The position numbers and the translations under genes were made by a program. Shown here in pieces: positions 24,781 to 31,162 of a stretch of DNA of 64,000 bases (position 1 is the first letter of the stretch; each line of letters opens with the position of its first letter). The notes beneath the pieces are model-generated. The model saw nothing but the letters and a program-made list of their open reading frames with translations. It was not told the DNA's origin and did not search any database. Source of the stretch: Kitasatospora cinereorecta. GTDB taxonomy: Bacteria > Actinomycetota > Actinomycetes > Streptomycetales > Streptomycetaceae. The stretch covers positions 372,001-436,000 of the forward strand of contig NZ_JAMZDX010000002.1 in the NCBI RefSeq assembly GCF_024172095.1, given 5' to 3'.

Positions 24781-26066
24781 CCGGCGTCCTCCTTGGCTGC
24801 GAGGCCCCCCGTCCAGAATGCGTCCGCTCCACCCGCAGGGCACGCCCGGCCCTGGACACCGAGGTCCCCGCGCTGGTGGTCAAGGTGGGCAGCTACCCCC
24901 AGCACCACGGCGGCCTGGGCGTGATCCGCACCCTCGGACGGGTCGGCGTGCCGGTGTACGCGATGACCGAGCGCGGCCTCACCCCGGCCGCGGCCTCCCG
25001 CTACCTGGCCGGGCGGTTCGGCTATCGGAGTGACCGGACCGGAGAGGAGGAGCTGCTCGCGCGGCTGCTGGAGATCGGCCGGGAGATCGGGCGGCCGACC
25101 GTGGCGGTGCCGACCGACGACGAGGCCGGCGTGCTGCTGGCCGAGCACGCCGCGGAGCTCTCCGAGCACTTCCTGCTCCCGCCGGTGGCGCCGTCGCTGC
25201 CGCGCCGGCTGGCCAGCAAGGGGGAGCTCAGCCGGATCTGCGCGGAGCACGGGATCCCCGCGCCGCGCTGCGGGGTGCCCCGCTGCGTCGACGAGCTGCA
25301 CGCCCTGGTCGCCGAGCTGGGCTATCCGCTGGTCCTGAAGAACCTCGAACCGTTCACCCGGCTGCGCCGTCCGGTGGTCGGCGCCACCGCGGTGGTCCGG
25401 GACGAGGCCGAGCTGCTGGCCCACTGCCCGCCCGGGGCCTGGGACCGCGACACCGCCCCGTCCGTGCTGGTCCAGGAGTACCTGCCGTCCGAGCACGCCC
25501 AGGACTGGGTCACCCATCTGTGCTGCGGACCGGGCGGCGAGCCGCTGGTGGTCTTCACCGGGCTGAAGCTGCGGTCCTGGCCGCCCGGCGCCGGGGTGAC
25601 CACCCGGGCCAGGGCGCTGCCCGATCCCGGCCTGGCCGAACTGGCCGTCCGGCTCTGCCGGGCGATCGGCTACTGCGGCGTTGCCGACCTGGACTGGCGG
25701 CTCGACCTGCGCACCGGTCGCTACAACCTGCTCGACTTCAACCCGCGGACGGGTGCGCAGTTCCGCCTCTTCGAGACCGCGGACGGCGTGGACGTGGTGC
25801 GGGCCCTGCACCTGTCGCTGACCGGGCGCGCCGTGCCGGCCGGCCCCCAGCTGCTGCGCAGCTACGGCGTGGGCCAGCTGGACGCGGTCTCCGCCGGGGC
25901 GTGGGCGTGGCGCCACCGGGCGCTGCCCCGCGACCTCGCCCCGCGGCGCTCCACCGAGCGGGCCTGGCTCTGCCGCGACGACCCGGTGCCGGCCGCCGTG
26001 GAACTGGGCTGGTTCGGCACCACCGTGGCCGACCGGCTGCGCCGGGCCGTGCACCGCCGCGGCTGA
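24774..26066 (+). CDS. ATP-grasp carboxylate-amine ligase-like protein
   Basis: The 430-aa protein has ATP-grasp features: YPLVLKNLEPF (nucleotide-binding lysine), VLVQEYLPSEHAQDWV, FTGLKLRS, GVADLDWRLD and the metal site YNLLDFNPRTGAQFRLF. The N-terminal LDTEVPALVVKVGSYPQHHGGLGVIRTLGR is typical of actinobacterial ATP-grasp proteins of surface-polymer loci. Such enzymes form amide or ester bonds from a carboxylate; the substrate is unknown. The start is uncertain: GTG 24774 keeps the conserved N-terminus but overlaps the opposite-strand leader ORF; the next in-frame GTG is at 24876. It may attach an amino acid to a sugar acid in the polysaccharide (inference). Confidence 0.75.
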   Translation: MTSGVLLGCEAPRPECVRSTRRARPALDTEVPALVVKVGSYPQHHGGLGVIRTLGRVGVPVYAMTERGLTPAAASRYLAGRFGYRSDRTGEEELLARLLEIGREIGRPTVAVPTDDEAGVLLAEHAAELSEHFLLPPVAPSLPRRLASKGELSRICAEHGIPAPRCGVPRCVDELHALVAELGYPLVLKNLEPFTRLRRPVVGATAVVRDEAELLAHCPPGAWDRDTAPSVLVQEYLPSEHAQDWVTHLCCGPGGEPLVVFTGLKLRSWPPGAGVTTRARALPDPGLAELAVRLCRAIGYCGVADLDWRLDLRTGRYNLLDFNPRTGAQFRLFETADGVDVVRALHLSLTGRAVPAGPQLLRSYGVGQLDAVSAGAWAWRHRALPRDLAPRRSTERAWLCRDDPVPAAVELGWFGTTVADRLRRAVHRRG

Positions 26067-26380
26067 CCGTACGCTTCGGGCGCTTACGCACCCCTCGTCC
26101 CGTCCTCGTCCTCGTCCGACTCCGTTCGGGCGAGGTTCCTTTTTGCCCGTTATGGGCGTTGTGAAACCCGGCTGTGCGGGACGTCACAGCGGGGCGGCGC
26201 CGACCAATCCCACCAGGGATTTTGGACGTGTACGCGCCGATCGGCGGGGTCGCCGGCGGTGCTCGAAGCTTGCGTCCCGGCCGTTCCTTCCCGCAGGCTC
26301 CTCGACGTCGCGGGTCGATCCCTCTCCCACGGGGGACCGGCCCTGGTCCGTCGGGGGGGTAGGAAGGAAACCCCCACGCC
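26067..26380. other. Intergenic region with structured leader of the GH16 gene
   Basis: These 314 bases contain no gene. They hold small inverted repeats (AATCCC-ACCA-GGGATT at 26206-26221; GGACC-GGCCCT-GGTCC at 26334-26349) and, just before the GH16 start, a hairpin of GGGGGT/ACCCCC at 26355-26375 whose loop AGGAAGGAA contains the Shine-Dalgarno sequence. I looked for ydaO/c-di-AMP or other known riboswitch cores and saw none. Confidence 0.5.
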
Positions 26381-27688
26381 ATGCCCAGACACTCCAAGCA
26401 CCGACGTGTCAGCCACCCCGGCAAGGTCCGCCTCGCCGCCTTCGGCCTCTCGCTCGCCGCGATCGGCACCGGCGCCGCCGCCTGGGCCGGCCCGGCCCGC
26501 GCCGCCGAGCCCGTCGTGGTCGACTCGCTGTCGCTCACCCCGTCCTCGCCGGACGCCAACGCCACCGTGACCGCCACCGCCAAGCTGCACGCGGCCCGGT
26601 CGGTCTCCGTCCAAGCCCTGACCGTCGCGGTCCGCGGCGCGGACGGCAGCAACTACGACTTCCGCGGCGCCGTCGCCGGGACGCTCGGCACCAAGCAGCA
26701 GACCTTCACCCCCGAGGGGCGCACCTTCCCCGCCGGGACGTACAAGGTCTTCGTCGCGTACGAGACCAACAACGTCTGGCACAACCTCAACCCGGTGAAG
26801 ACCTTCACCTCGGGCCCGGCCTCGGCCGCCACCCCGGCGCCGTCGGCCACGCCGACCACGGCCGCGCCGACCACCGCCGCGCCCACCCCCACGGCCGCGC
26901 CGACCACCGCCAAGCCGACCCCCACGGCCGCCCCGACCACGGCTGCGCCGACCACCGCCGCGCCGACGCCGACCGCCGCCCCGTCCACCGCGGCGCCGGC
27001 CTCCGGCACCGGCCCGGTGGGCATCCCCGGCAGCTGGCGCTCGGTGTGGGGTGACGAGTTCAACGCCACCTCGGTCGACTCCTCGAAGTGGACCGCCAAC
27101 TGGCTGGGCTGCGCCACCTGCACCACCCCGCCGGTGAACGGCGCCGAGTCCGGCGCCTACGCCCCCTCCCAGGCCACCGTCAGCGGCGGCAGCCTGCACC
27201 TGACCGCGGTCAACCAGGCGACCACCGTGAACGGCACCACCTACCCGTACCGCAGCGGCATGGTGCAGAGCAACGGCAAGGCCCAGTTCACCTACGGCGC
27301 CTTCGAGGCCCGGATCTACCTGCCGCCGTCCGGCAGCCAGGTCGCCAACTGGCCGGCCTTCTGGACCGACGGCCAGAGCTGGCCGGCCGACGGTGAGATG
27401 GACATCATGGAGGGCCTGAGCGGTCAGGCCTGCTACCACTACCACTCGCCCTCCGGCGGCCCCGGCGGCTGCGCCGGCGGCAACTTCAGCGGTTGGCACA
27501 CCTTCGGCGCCGACTGGGAGCCGGGCTCCGTCACGTACTACTACGACGGTGTGAAGGTGGGTCAGATCACCAGCGGGATCTCCTCCTCCCCGCAGTACGT
27601 GATCCTCAACAACGCGGTCTCCAGCGGCAACCCGACCGTGACCCCGGCCGACATGCAGGTCGACTACGTGCGCGTCTGGCAGCACTGA
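26381..27688 (+). CDS. Secreted GH16 beta-glucanase with N-terminal beta domain and Thr/Pro linker
   Basis: The 435-aa exported enzyme has a signal peptide (basic N-terminus, hydrophobic core LAAFGLSLAAIGTGAAAWAG, cleavage near ARA-AEP), a beta-sandwich-like domain (about 43-148), a repetitive Thr/Pro/Ala linker (about 152-207) and a GH16 domain (about 212-435) with the classic active site EMDIMEG and ending VDYVRVWQH. It probably cleaves beta-1,3- or beta-1,3-1,4-glucans. The ATG at 26381 is preceded by AGGAAGGAAA within a small hairpin. A strong terminator follows. It sits beside the polysaccharide locus but differs from the two locus GH16 proteins and carries its own promoter region. Confidence 0.92.
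   Translation: MPRHSKHRRVSHPGKVRLAAFGLSLAAIGTGAAAWAGPARAAEPVVVDSLSLTPSSPDANATVTATAKLHAARSVSVQALTVAVRGADGSNYDFRGAVAGTLGTKQQTFTPEGRTFPAGTYKVFVAYETNNVWHNLNPVKTFTSGPASAATPAPSATPTTAAPTTAAPTPTAAPTTAKPTPTAAPTTAAPTTAAPTPTAAPSTAAPASGTGPVGIPGSWRSVWGDEFNATSVDSSKWTANWLGCATCTTPPVNGAESGAYAPSQATVSGGSLHLTAVNQATTVNGTTYPYRSGMVQSNGKAQFTYGAFEARIYLPPSGSQVANWPAFWTDGQSWPADGEMDIMEGLSGQACYHYHSPSGGPGGCAGGNFSGWHTFGADWEPGSVTYYYDGVKVGQITSGISSSPQYVILNNAVSSGNPTVTPADMQVDYVRVWQH
26830..26998 (+). repeat. Degenerate TAAPT/TPTAAP linker repeats inside the GH16 gene
   Basis: The coding stretch contains about eight imperfect copies of a 12- to 18-base unit encoding TTAAP, TPTAAP or TTAKP. It is a flexible, probably glycosylated linker between the N-terminal domain and the catalytic domain, and a likely site of length variation between strains. 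Confidence 0.8.
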
Positions 27689-27715
27689 CCGTGCACTGAC
27701 GGCGCATCCGCGTCC

Positions 27716-27755
27716 GCGCCCGCCCTCTCACGCTCCGGCGTGAGGGGGCGGGCGC
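27716..27755 (+). terminator. Strong terminator after the secreted GH16 gene
   Basis: An 18-bp stem (one G-T pair) with a TCCG tetraloop begins 28 bases after the GH16 stop. The arms are 27716-27733 and 27738-27755. Confidence 0.85.
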
Positions 27756-27848
27756 TTCTGCTTCCACGCGCCGGCGGACGGACGGTCAGGACACGATCCG
27801 TGCGGGTATGTCCGGGCTGTACCGCCGCGCGACCGAGGAGTGTGCCCG

Positions 27849-28571
27849 GTGACCGAGACACTGCCGCCGACCGACCCCGCCCCCGAGCCGTCCGGACCCG
27901 TCGTGGTCTTCGACGCCCCGTTCTCCGACCGCACCCAGTGGGCGGCCGGCACCACCTCCGCGTACCCGCCGAGCGGCCTCAACCCCGACGACAACAAGCT
28001 GGACCACCTGGTGCGCGGCTACGGTCCCGACGGCGACCTGTTCACCGCGGTCCGGGAGAGCTCGCGCCGCTGGAAGACCCCGCTGGTCACCACCGAGGGC
28101 ACCCAGGGCGGCTTCGAGCTGCGGCCCGGCGACCTGCTGGAGGCGCAGTGCCTGCTGTCCGCCACCCAGGGCGTCTGGCCGGCGCTGTGGACCTGGGGGC
28201 GGGACGTCTCCGCGGGCCGTCCCCAGCCCGGCCACGGCGAGGTGGACGTCTTCGAGTACCACGACGACCACCCGCGGATGCTGGAGCTGAGCAACCACGT
28301 CCGCCCCGGCGACCCGGGCTACCTGGACGGCCTGGTCACCCCGGGGCAGTGGTTCACCATCGGCTGCCGGTTCGGCACCGACTCGGTCCGCTGGACGGTC
28401 GACGGCCGCGAGGTGTACGCCGACGGCCGGGGCGTGGGCCCGACCTGGCGGGCCTGGATCATCGTCAACCTGTCGGTCGCGGGCGGCCAGTGGGGCCACC
28501 GCAGGCCCCGGGCGGACGCCACCCGGCTCTCCTGGCGCTGCCGGGGCCTGCGCGTCCAGCGCGGAGTCTGA
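27849..28571 (+). CDS. GH16-family beta-glucanase-like protein without signal peptide
   Basis: The 240-aa protein has a concanavalin-like GH16 fold with the active-site block HGEVDVFEYHDD (E-x-D-x-x-E intact), GVWPALWTWGRD and WRAWIIVNLSVAGGQWG. It has no export signal, which is unusual for GH16; it could be released by lysis, use another route, or act inside. I chose GTG 27849 because GAGGAG lies eight bases upstream; GTG 27840 is an alternative that adds three residues. It is separated from the secreted GH16 by a terminator, so it is probably transcribed on its own. Confidence 0.8.
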   Translation: MTETLPPTDPAPEPSGPVVVFDAPFSDRTQWAAGTTSAYPPSGLNPDDNKLDHLVRGYGPDGDLFTAVRESSRRWKTPLVTTEGTQGGFELRPGDLLEAQCLLSATQGVWPALWTWGRDVSAGRPQPGHGEVDVFEYHDDHPRMLELSNHVRPGDPGYLDGLVTPGQWFTIGCRFGTDSVRWTVDGREVYADGRGVGPTWRAWIIVNLSVAGGQWGHRRPRADATRLSWRCRGLRVQRGV

Positions 28572-28578
28572 CAACGAG

Positions 28579-28605
28579 CGGGCCCCGCGGTCGCCGCGGG
28601 GCCCG
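28579..28605. terminator. Bidirectional terminator between GH16-like gene and ribA
   Basis: A perfect 12-bp stem CGGGCCCCGCGG with a TCG loop lies between two convergent stops. Confidence 0.82.
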
Positions 28606-28617
28606 ACGAGCAGCAGG

Positions 28618-29268
28618 TCAGCCCACCAGCCGGGCCAGCGGGATCGAGTGCCCGGTGTGCTCGACCTTGGCGCGCAGGTAGCGGACGTTGCTCTCCGAGA
28701 CGTGCACGCCGGTGGGCACCCGCTCGGCGATCTCGATGCCGAGCGCGGCCAGCTGGGCGGCCTTGTCCGGGTTGTTGCTGAGCAGCCGGACGGCGCCGGC
28801 GCCGAGGGTGGTGAGCATCTGGGCGGCCGCGGTGTAGTCGCGGCCGTCCTCGGGCAGGCCGAGCGCGGTGTTGGCCTGGTAGGTGTCCAGCCCGGCGTCC
28901 TGGAGGGCGTAGGCGTCCAGCTTGTTGTAGAGGCCGATGCCGCGGCCCTCCTGGCGCAGGTAGAGCAGGTACCCGCCGGTCTCGGCGATCCGCTCCACCG
29001 ACTCGCGCAGCTGTGGGCCGCAGTCGCAGCGGTCGGAGCCGAACACGTCGCCGGTGAGGCACTCCGAGTGCAGCCGGACCAGGGGCACCGTGCCGGTCGC
29101 CGGCTCGCCCAGGGCGAGCGCCAGGTGCTCGGCGCCGTCGGCCAGCCCGTGGAAGGTGAAGACCTCCGCCTCGACCCGGTACCCGTCGCCGAAGGTCAGC
29201 GGGATGCGGACGCGCGAGCGGACGGTGGCGGCGCCGGGAATCGTCCGGCTGGTCTCGGTGTTCGTCAT
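28618..29268 (-). CDS. ribA: GTP cyclohydrolase II
   Basis: This 216-aa stand-alone GTP cyclohydrolase II opens GTP for riboflavin or deazaflavin-related synthesis. It has the zinc-cysteine block SECLTGDVFGSDRCDCG, the catalytic QEGRGIGL segment and LLSNNPDKAAQL. There is no fused DHBP synthase domain, unlike the housekeeping RibBA of many actinomycetes, so this may be an additional copy for a special need. The ATG at 29268 has GGAGG seven bases upstream. A promoter with two tandem palindromes lies upstream, suggesting tight repression shared with the divergent oxidoreductase. Confidence 0.92.
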   Translation of the reverse strand: MTNTETSRTIPGAATVRSRVRIPLTFGDGYRVEAEVFTFHGLADGAEHLALALGEPATGTVPLVRLHSECLTGDVFGSDRCDCGPQLRESVERIAETGGYLLYLRQEGRGIGLYNKLDAYALQDAGLDTYQANTALGLPEDGRDYTAAAQMLTTLGAGAVRLLSNNPDKAAQLAALGIEIAERVPTGVHVSESNVRYLRAKVEHTGHSIPLARLVG

Positions 29269-29306
29269 TCCCGACCTCCGTGGTGCGCGTGAGTGGTCCG
29301 CGTCGT

Positions 29307-29322
29307 GGTTCAAATTCGAACC
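29307..29322. promoter_or_regulatory. Palindromic operator 1 between ribA and the oxidoreductase gene
   Basis: GGTTCAAATTCGAACC is palindromic in 14 of 16 positions. It lies just downstream of the proposed ribA start point. It shares the pattern GTTCnAATTnGAAC with operator 2, whose centre is 44 bases away (about four helical turns). Confidence 0.6.
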
Positions 29323-29338
29323 GATCGTGCCGGGTCAG

Positions 29339-29367
29339 ACGCTACACCTTTGTTCCAATTTGAACAA
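29339..29367 (-). promoter_or_regulatory. Promoter of ribA
   Basis: On the minus strand, TTGTTC (29367-29362) and TAGCGT (29344-29339) are separated by exactly 17 bases. Initiation would fall near 29332, giving a leader of about 64 bases. The -35 overlaps one of two palindromic operators. Confidence 0.6.
29352..29365. promoter_or_regulatory. Palindromic operator 2 overlapping the ribA promoter
   Basis: GTTCCAATTTGAAC matches the pattern GTTCnAATTnGAAC and overlaps the -35 and spacer of the ribA promoter. The AT-rich core stands out in this GC-rich DNA. The cognate regulator (MarR- or HxlR-like by appearance) is not encoded next to it. Confidence 0.6.
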
Positions 29368-29461
29368 CCCTGGCCCCGTTCGGCTCACCAGCCCCGCGTT
29401 ACCCACCGGTACCGGGCCAAGCTGGGCAGGACAGGCAAGCGAGAGGCGAGGGGACGGCGGC

Positions 29462-30370
29462 ATGTCCAAGGCGTTCGGTTTCGTGGCGTACGGCGGACCG
29501 GAGAACCAGGAGTTCCTCGACCGACCCGCTCCCGAGCCAGGCCCCGGCACCCTGCTGATCGCCGTCCGCGCGGCCGGCGTCAACCCGGCCGACTGGAAGA
29601 AGCGCCGCGGCATGTTCGGCACCGGCGACGACCTGCCCGCCGTGCTGGGCAGCGAGGCCGCCGGTGTGGTCCGGGCCGTCGGCCCCGGCGTCAGCGGCTT
29701 CGCGGTCGGCGACGCGGTGTTCGGCACCACCCCGGTCGGCGCCTTCGCCGAACACACCCTGCTCGCCGCCGAGGGTGCCGCCCACAAGCCCGGCGGAGTG
29801 ACCTTCGCCCAGGCCGCCGCCCTGCCGGTGGCCGCCGCCACCGCGTACGACGCGGTGCGCCAGCTCGACCTCGACCCCGGCCGGACCCTGCTGATCCTCG
29901 GCATCGCCGGCGGCGTCGGCAGCGCCGCCGCCCAGCTCGCCCGGGAGCAGGGCCTACGGGTGCTCGGCACCGCCGGCGAGCACAGCCGCGCCCACGTCGA
30001 GGCGCTCGGTGCCACCCCGGTGCGCTACGGCGAGGGCGTCGGCGAGCGGGTCGCCGCCGCCGCGCCGGACGGGGTGGACGGCATCCTCGACCTGGTCGGC
30101 GGCGAGGCCGTCCGCGCGGTGGCCGGAGTGCTGACGGACCGCTCCAAACTGGTCTCCACCGTCGATCCGGCGACCGCCGAGGAGCTCGGCGGCGGATACG
30201 TCCGGCGGGATGGCACCGGCGCGGTGCTCACCGTGCTGGCCGACCTGGTCGCGGCCGGCAAGTTCGACCCCCAGATCACCGCGACCTACCCCCTGGCGCA
30301 CGCGGCCGAGGCGATGGCCGCGGTCGAGTCGGGCCACGCCCGCGGCAAACTGATCCTGGAAGTGAGCTGA
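29462..30370 (+). CDS. Zinc-independent quinone oxidoreductase-like NADP-dependent MDR enzyme
   Basis: The 302-aa medium-chain dehydrogenase/reductase has the GroES-like N-terminal half (EPGPGTLLIAVRAAGVNPADWKKRRGMFG, GSEAAGVVRAVGPGV) and a Rossmann half with LLILGIAGGVGSAAAQLAREQG. It lacks the zinc ligands of alcohol dehydrogenases, as expected for quinone oxidoreductase-type members. It reduces an unknown carbonyl, enone or quinone. GCGAGGGGACGGCGGC precedes the ATG. The VOC gene follows after three bases, so the two form an operon, and both face ribA across the tandem operators. Confidence 0.85.
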   Translation: MSKAFGFVAYGGPENQEFLDRPAPEPGPGTLLIAVRAAGVNPADWKKRRGMFGTGDDLPAVLGSEAAGVVRAVGPGVSGFAVGDAVFGTTPVGAFAEHTLLAAEGAAHKPGGVTFAQAAALPVAAATAYDAVRQLDLDPGRTLLILGIAGGVGSAAAQLAREQGLRVLGTAGEHSRAHVEALGATPVRYGEGVGERVAAAAPDGVDGILDLVGGEAVRAVAGVLTDRSKLVSTVDPATAEELGGGYVRRDGTGAVLTVLADLVAAGKFDPQITATYPLAHAAEAMAAVESGHARGKLILEVS

Positions 30371-30373
30371 GCC

Positions 30374-31138
30374 GTGAAGATCACCTCTCCGACCGTCAAC
30401 GCGCCCTGCTGGGTCGAGCTGAGCACCAAGGACCCGGTGGCGGCCAAGGCGTTCTACCACGAGCTGTTCGGCTGGCGGCCCGAGACCGTGCCGGACGAGA
30501 AGGCCATGGGCTACACCAACCTGTACGCCGGGGACGCGGCGGTCGCCGGGCTGGTCGGCCTTATGCAGCCCGACCAGCCCACCGCCTGGACCATCTCCTT
30601 CGCCAGCACCGACGCGGACGCCGGCGCCGCGGCGGTCAGGGCGGCCGGCGGCAGCCTGATCGTCGAACCGATGGAGGCGCTGGACTGGGGCCGGTTCGCC
30701 GTCGCCGCCGACCCGTCGGGCGCGGTGTTCGGCCTCTGGCAGGGCCGCTCCTTCGCCGGCGCCCAGCTGATCGACGAGCCGGGATCGCTGGGCTGGATCG
30801 AGCTCGCCACCCGGGACACCGCCGGCGCCCGCGAGTTCTACCACCGGGTGTTCGGCTGGAGCGTGACCATCGGCGAGATGTACACCCAGTGGGGCATCGC
30901 CGGGCACGACTTCGGCGGCATGCTCGACATGAGCGACCAGTTCCCGGCCGACGTCCCGCCGTACTGGATGCCCTACTTCGCCGTCGCCGACGTCGACGTC
31001 ACCGCCGAGCGGGCCGCCGTCCTCGGCGCCACCGTCAGCCTGCCGCCCACCGACGTGCCGGACGGACCCCGGCTCTCGGTGCTGCGCGACCCGCAGGGCG
31101 CGGCGTTCGGCATCCACGTGGCCGACCCGCAGGGCTGA
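30374..31138 (+). CDS. Two-domain VOC (glyoxalase/bleomycin-resistance fold) protein
   Basis: The 254-aa protein contains two VOC modules of about 120 residues (ELSTKDPVAAKAFYHELFGW and ELATRDTAGAREFYHRVFGW). Such pairs bind small molecules or metals and are often annotated as glyoxalase or hydroxylase-like, without proven activity. The GTG at 30374 lies three bases after the oxidoreductase stop, so the genes are cotranscribed and may act on the same reactive compound (inference). Confidence 0.82.
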   Translation: MKITSPTVNAPCWVELSTKDPVAAKAFYHELFGWRPETVPDEKAMGYTNLYAGDAAVAGLVGLMQPDQPTAWTISFASTDADAGAAAVRAAGGSLIVEPMEALDWGRFAVAADPSGAVFGLWQGRSFAGAQLIDEPGSLGWIELATRDTAGAREFYHRVFGWSVTIGEMYTQWGIAGHDFGGMLDMSDQFPADVPPYWMPYFAVADVDVTAERAAVLGATVSLPPTDVPDGPRLSVLRDPQGAAFGIHVADPQG

Positions 31139-31162
31139 GCGCCGCCGCAGGTCCTGCGGGCC

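Noticed and set aside
26067..26380. ydaO/c-di-AMP or other riboswitch in the GH16 leader
   Set aside because: The conserved cores of known classes are not visible; only small hairpins are present.
26830..26998. CRISPR-like or intergenic repeat array
   Set aside because: The repeats are in frame inside the GH16 gene and encode a Thr/Pro/Ala linker.
29269..29461. FMN riboswitch before ribA
   Set aside because: No AGGGTGAAATTC-like RFN core; the region holds palindromic operators and a promoter instead.
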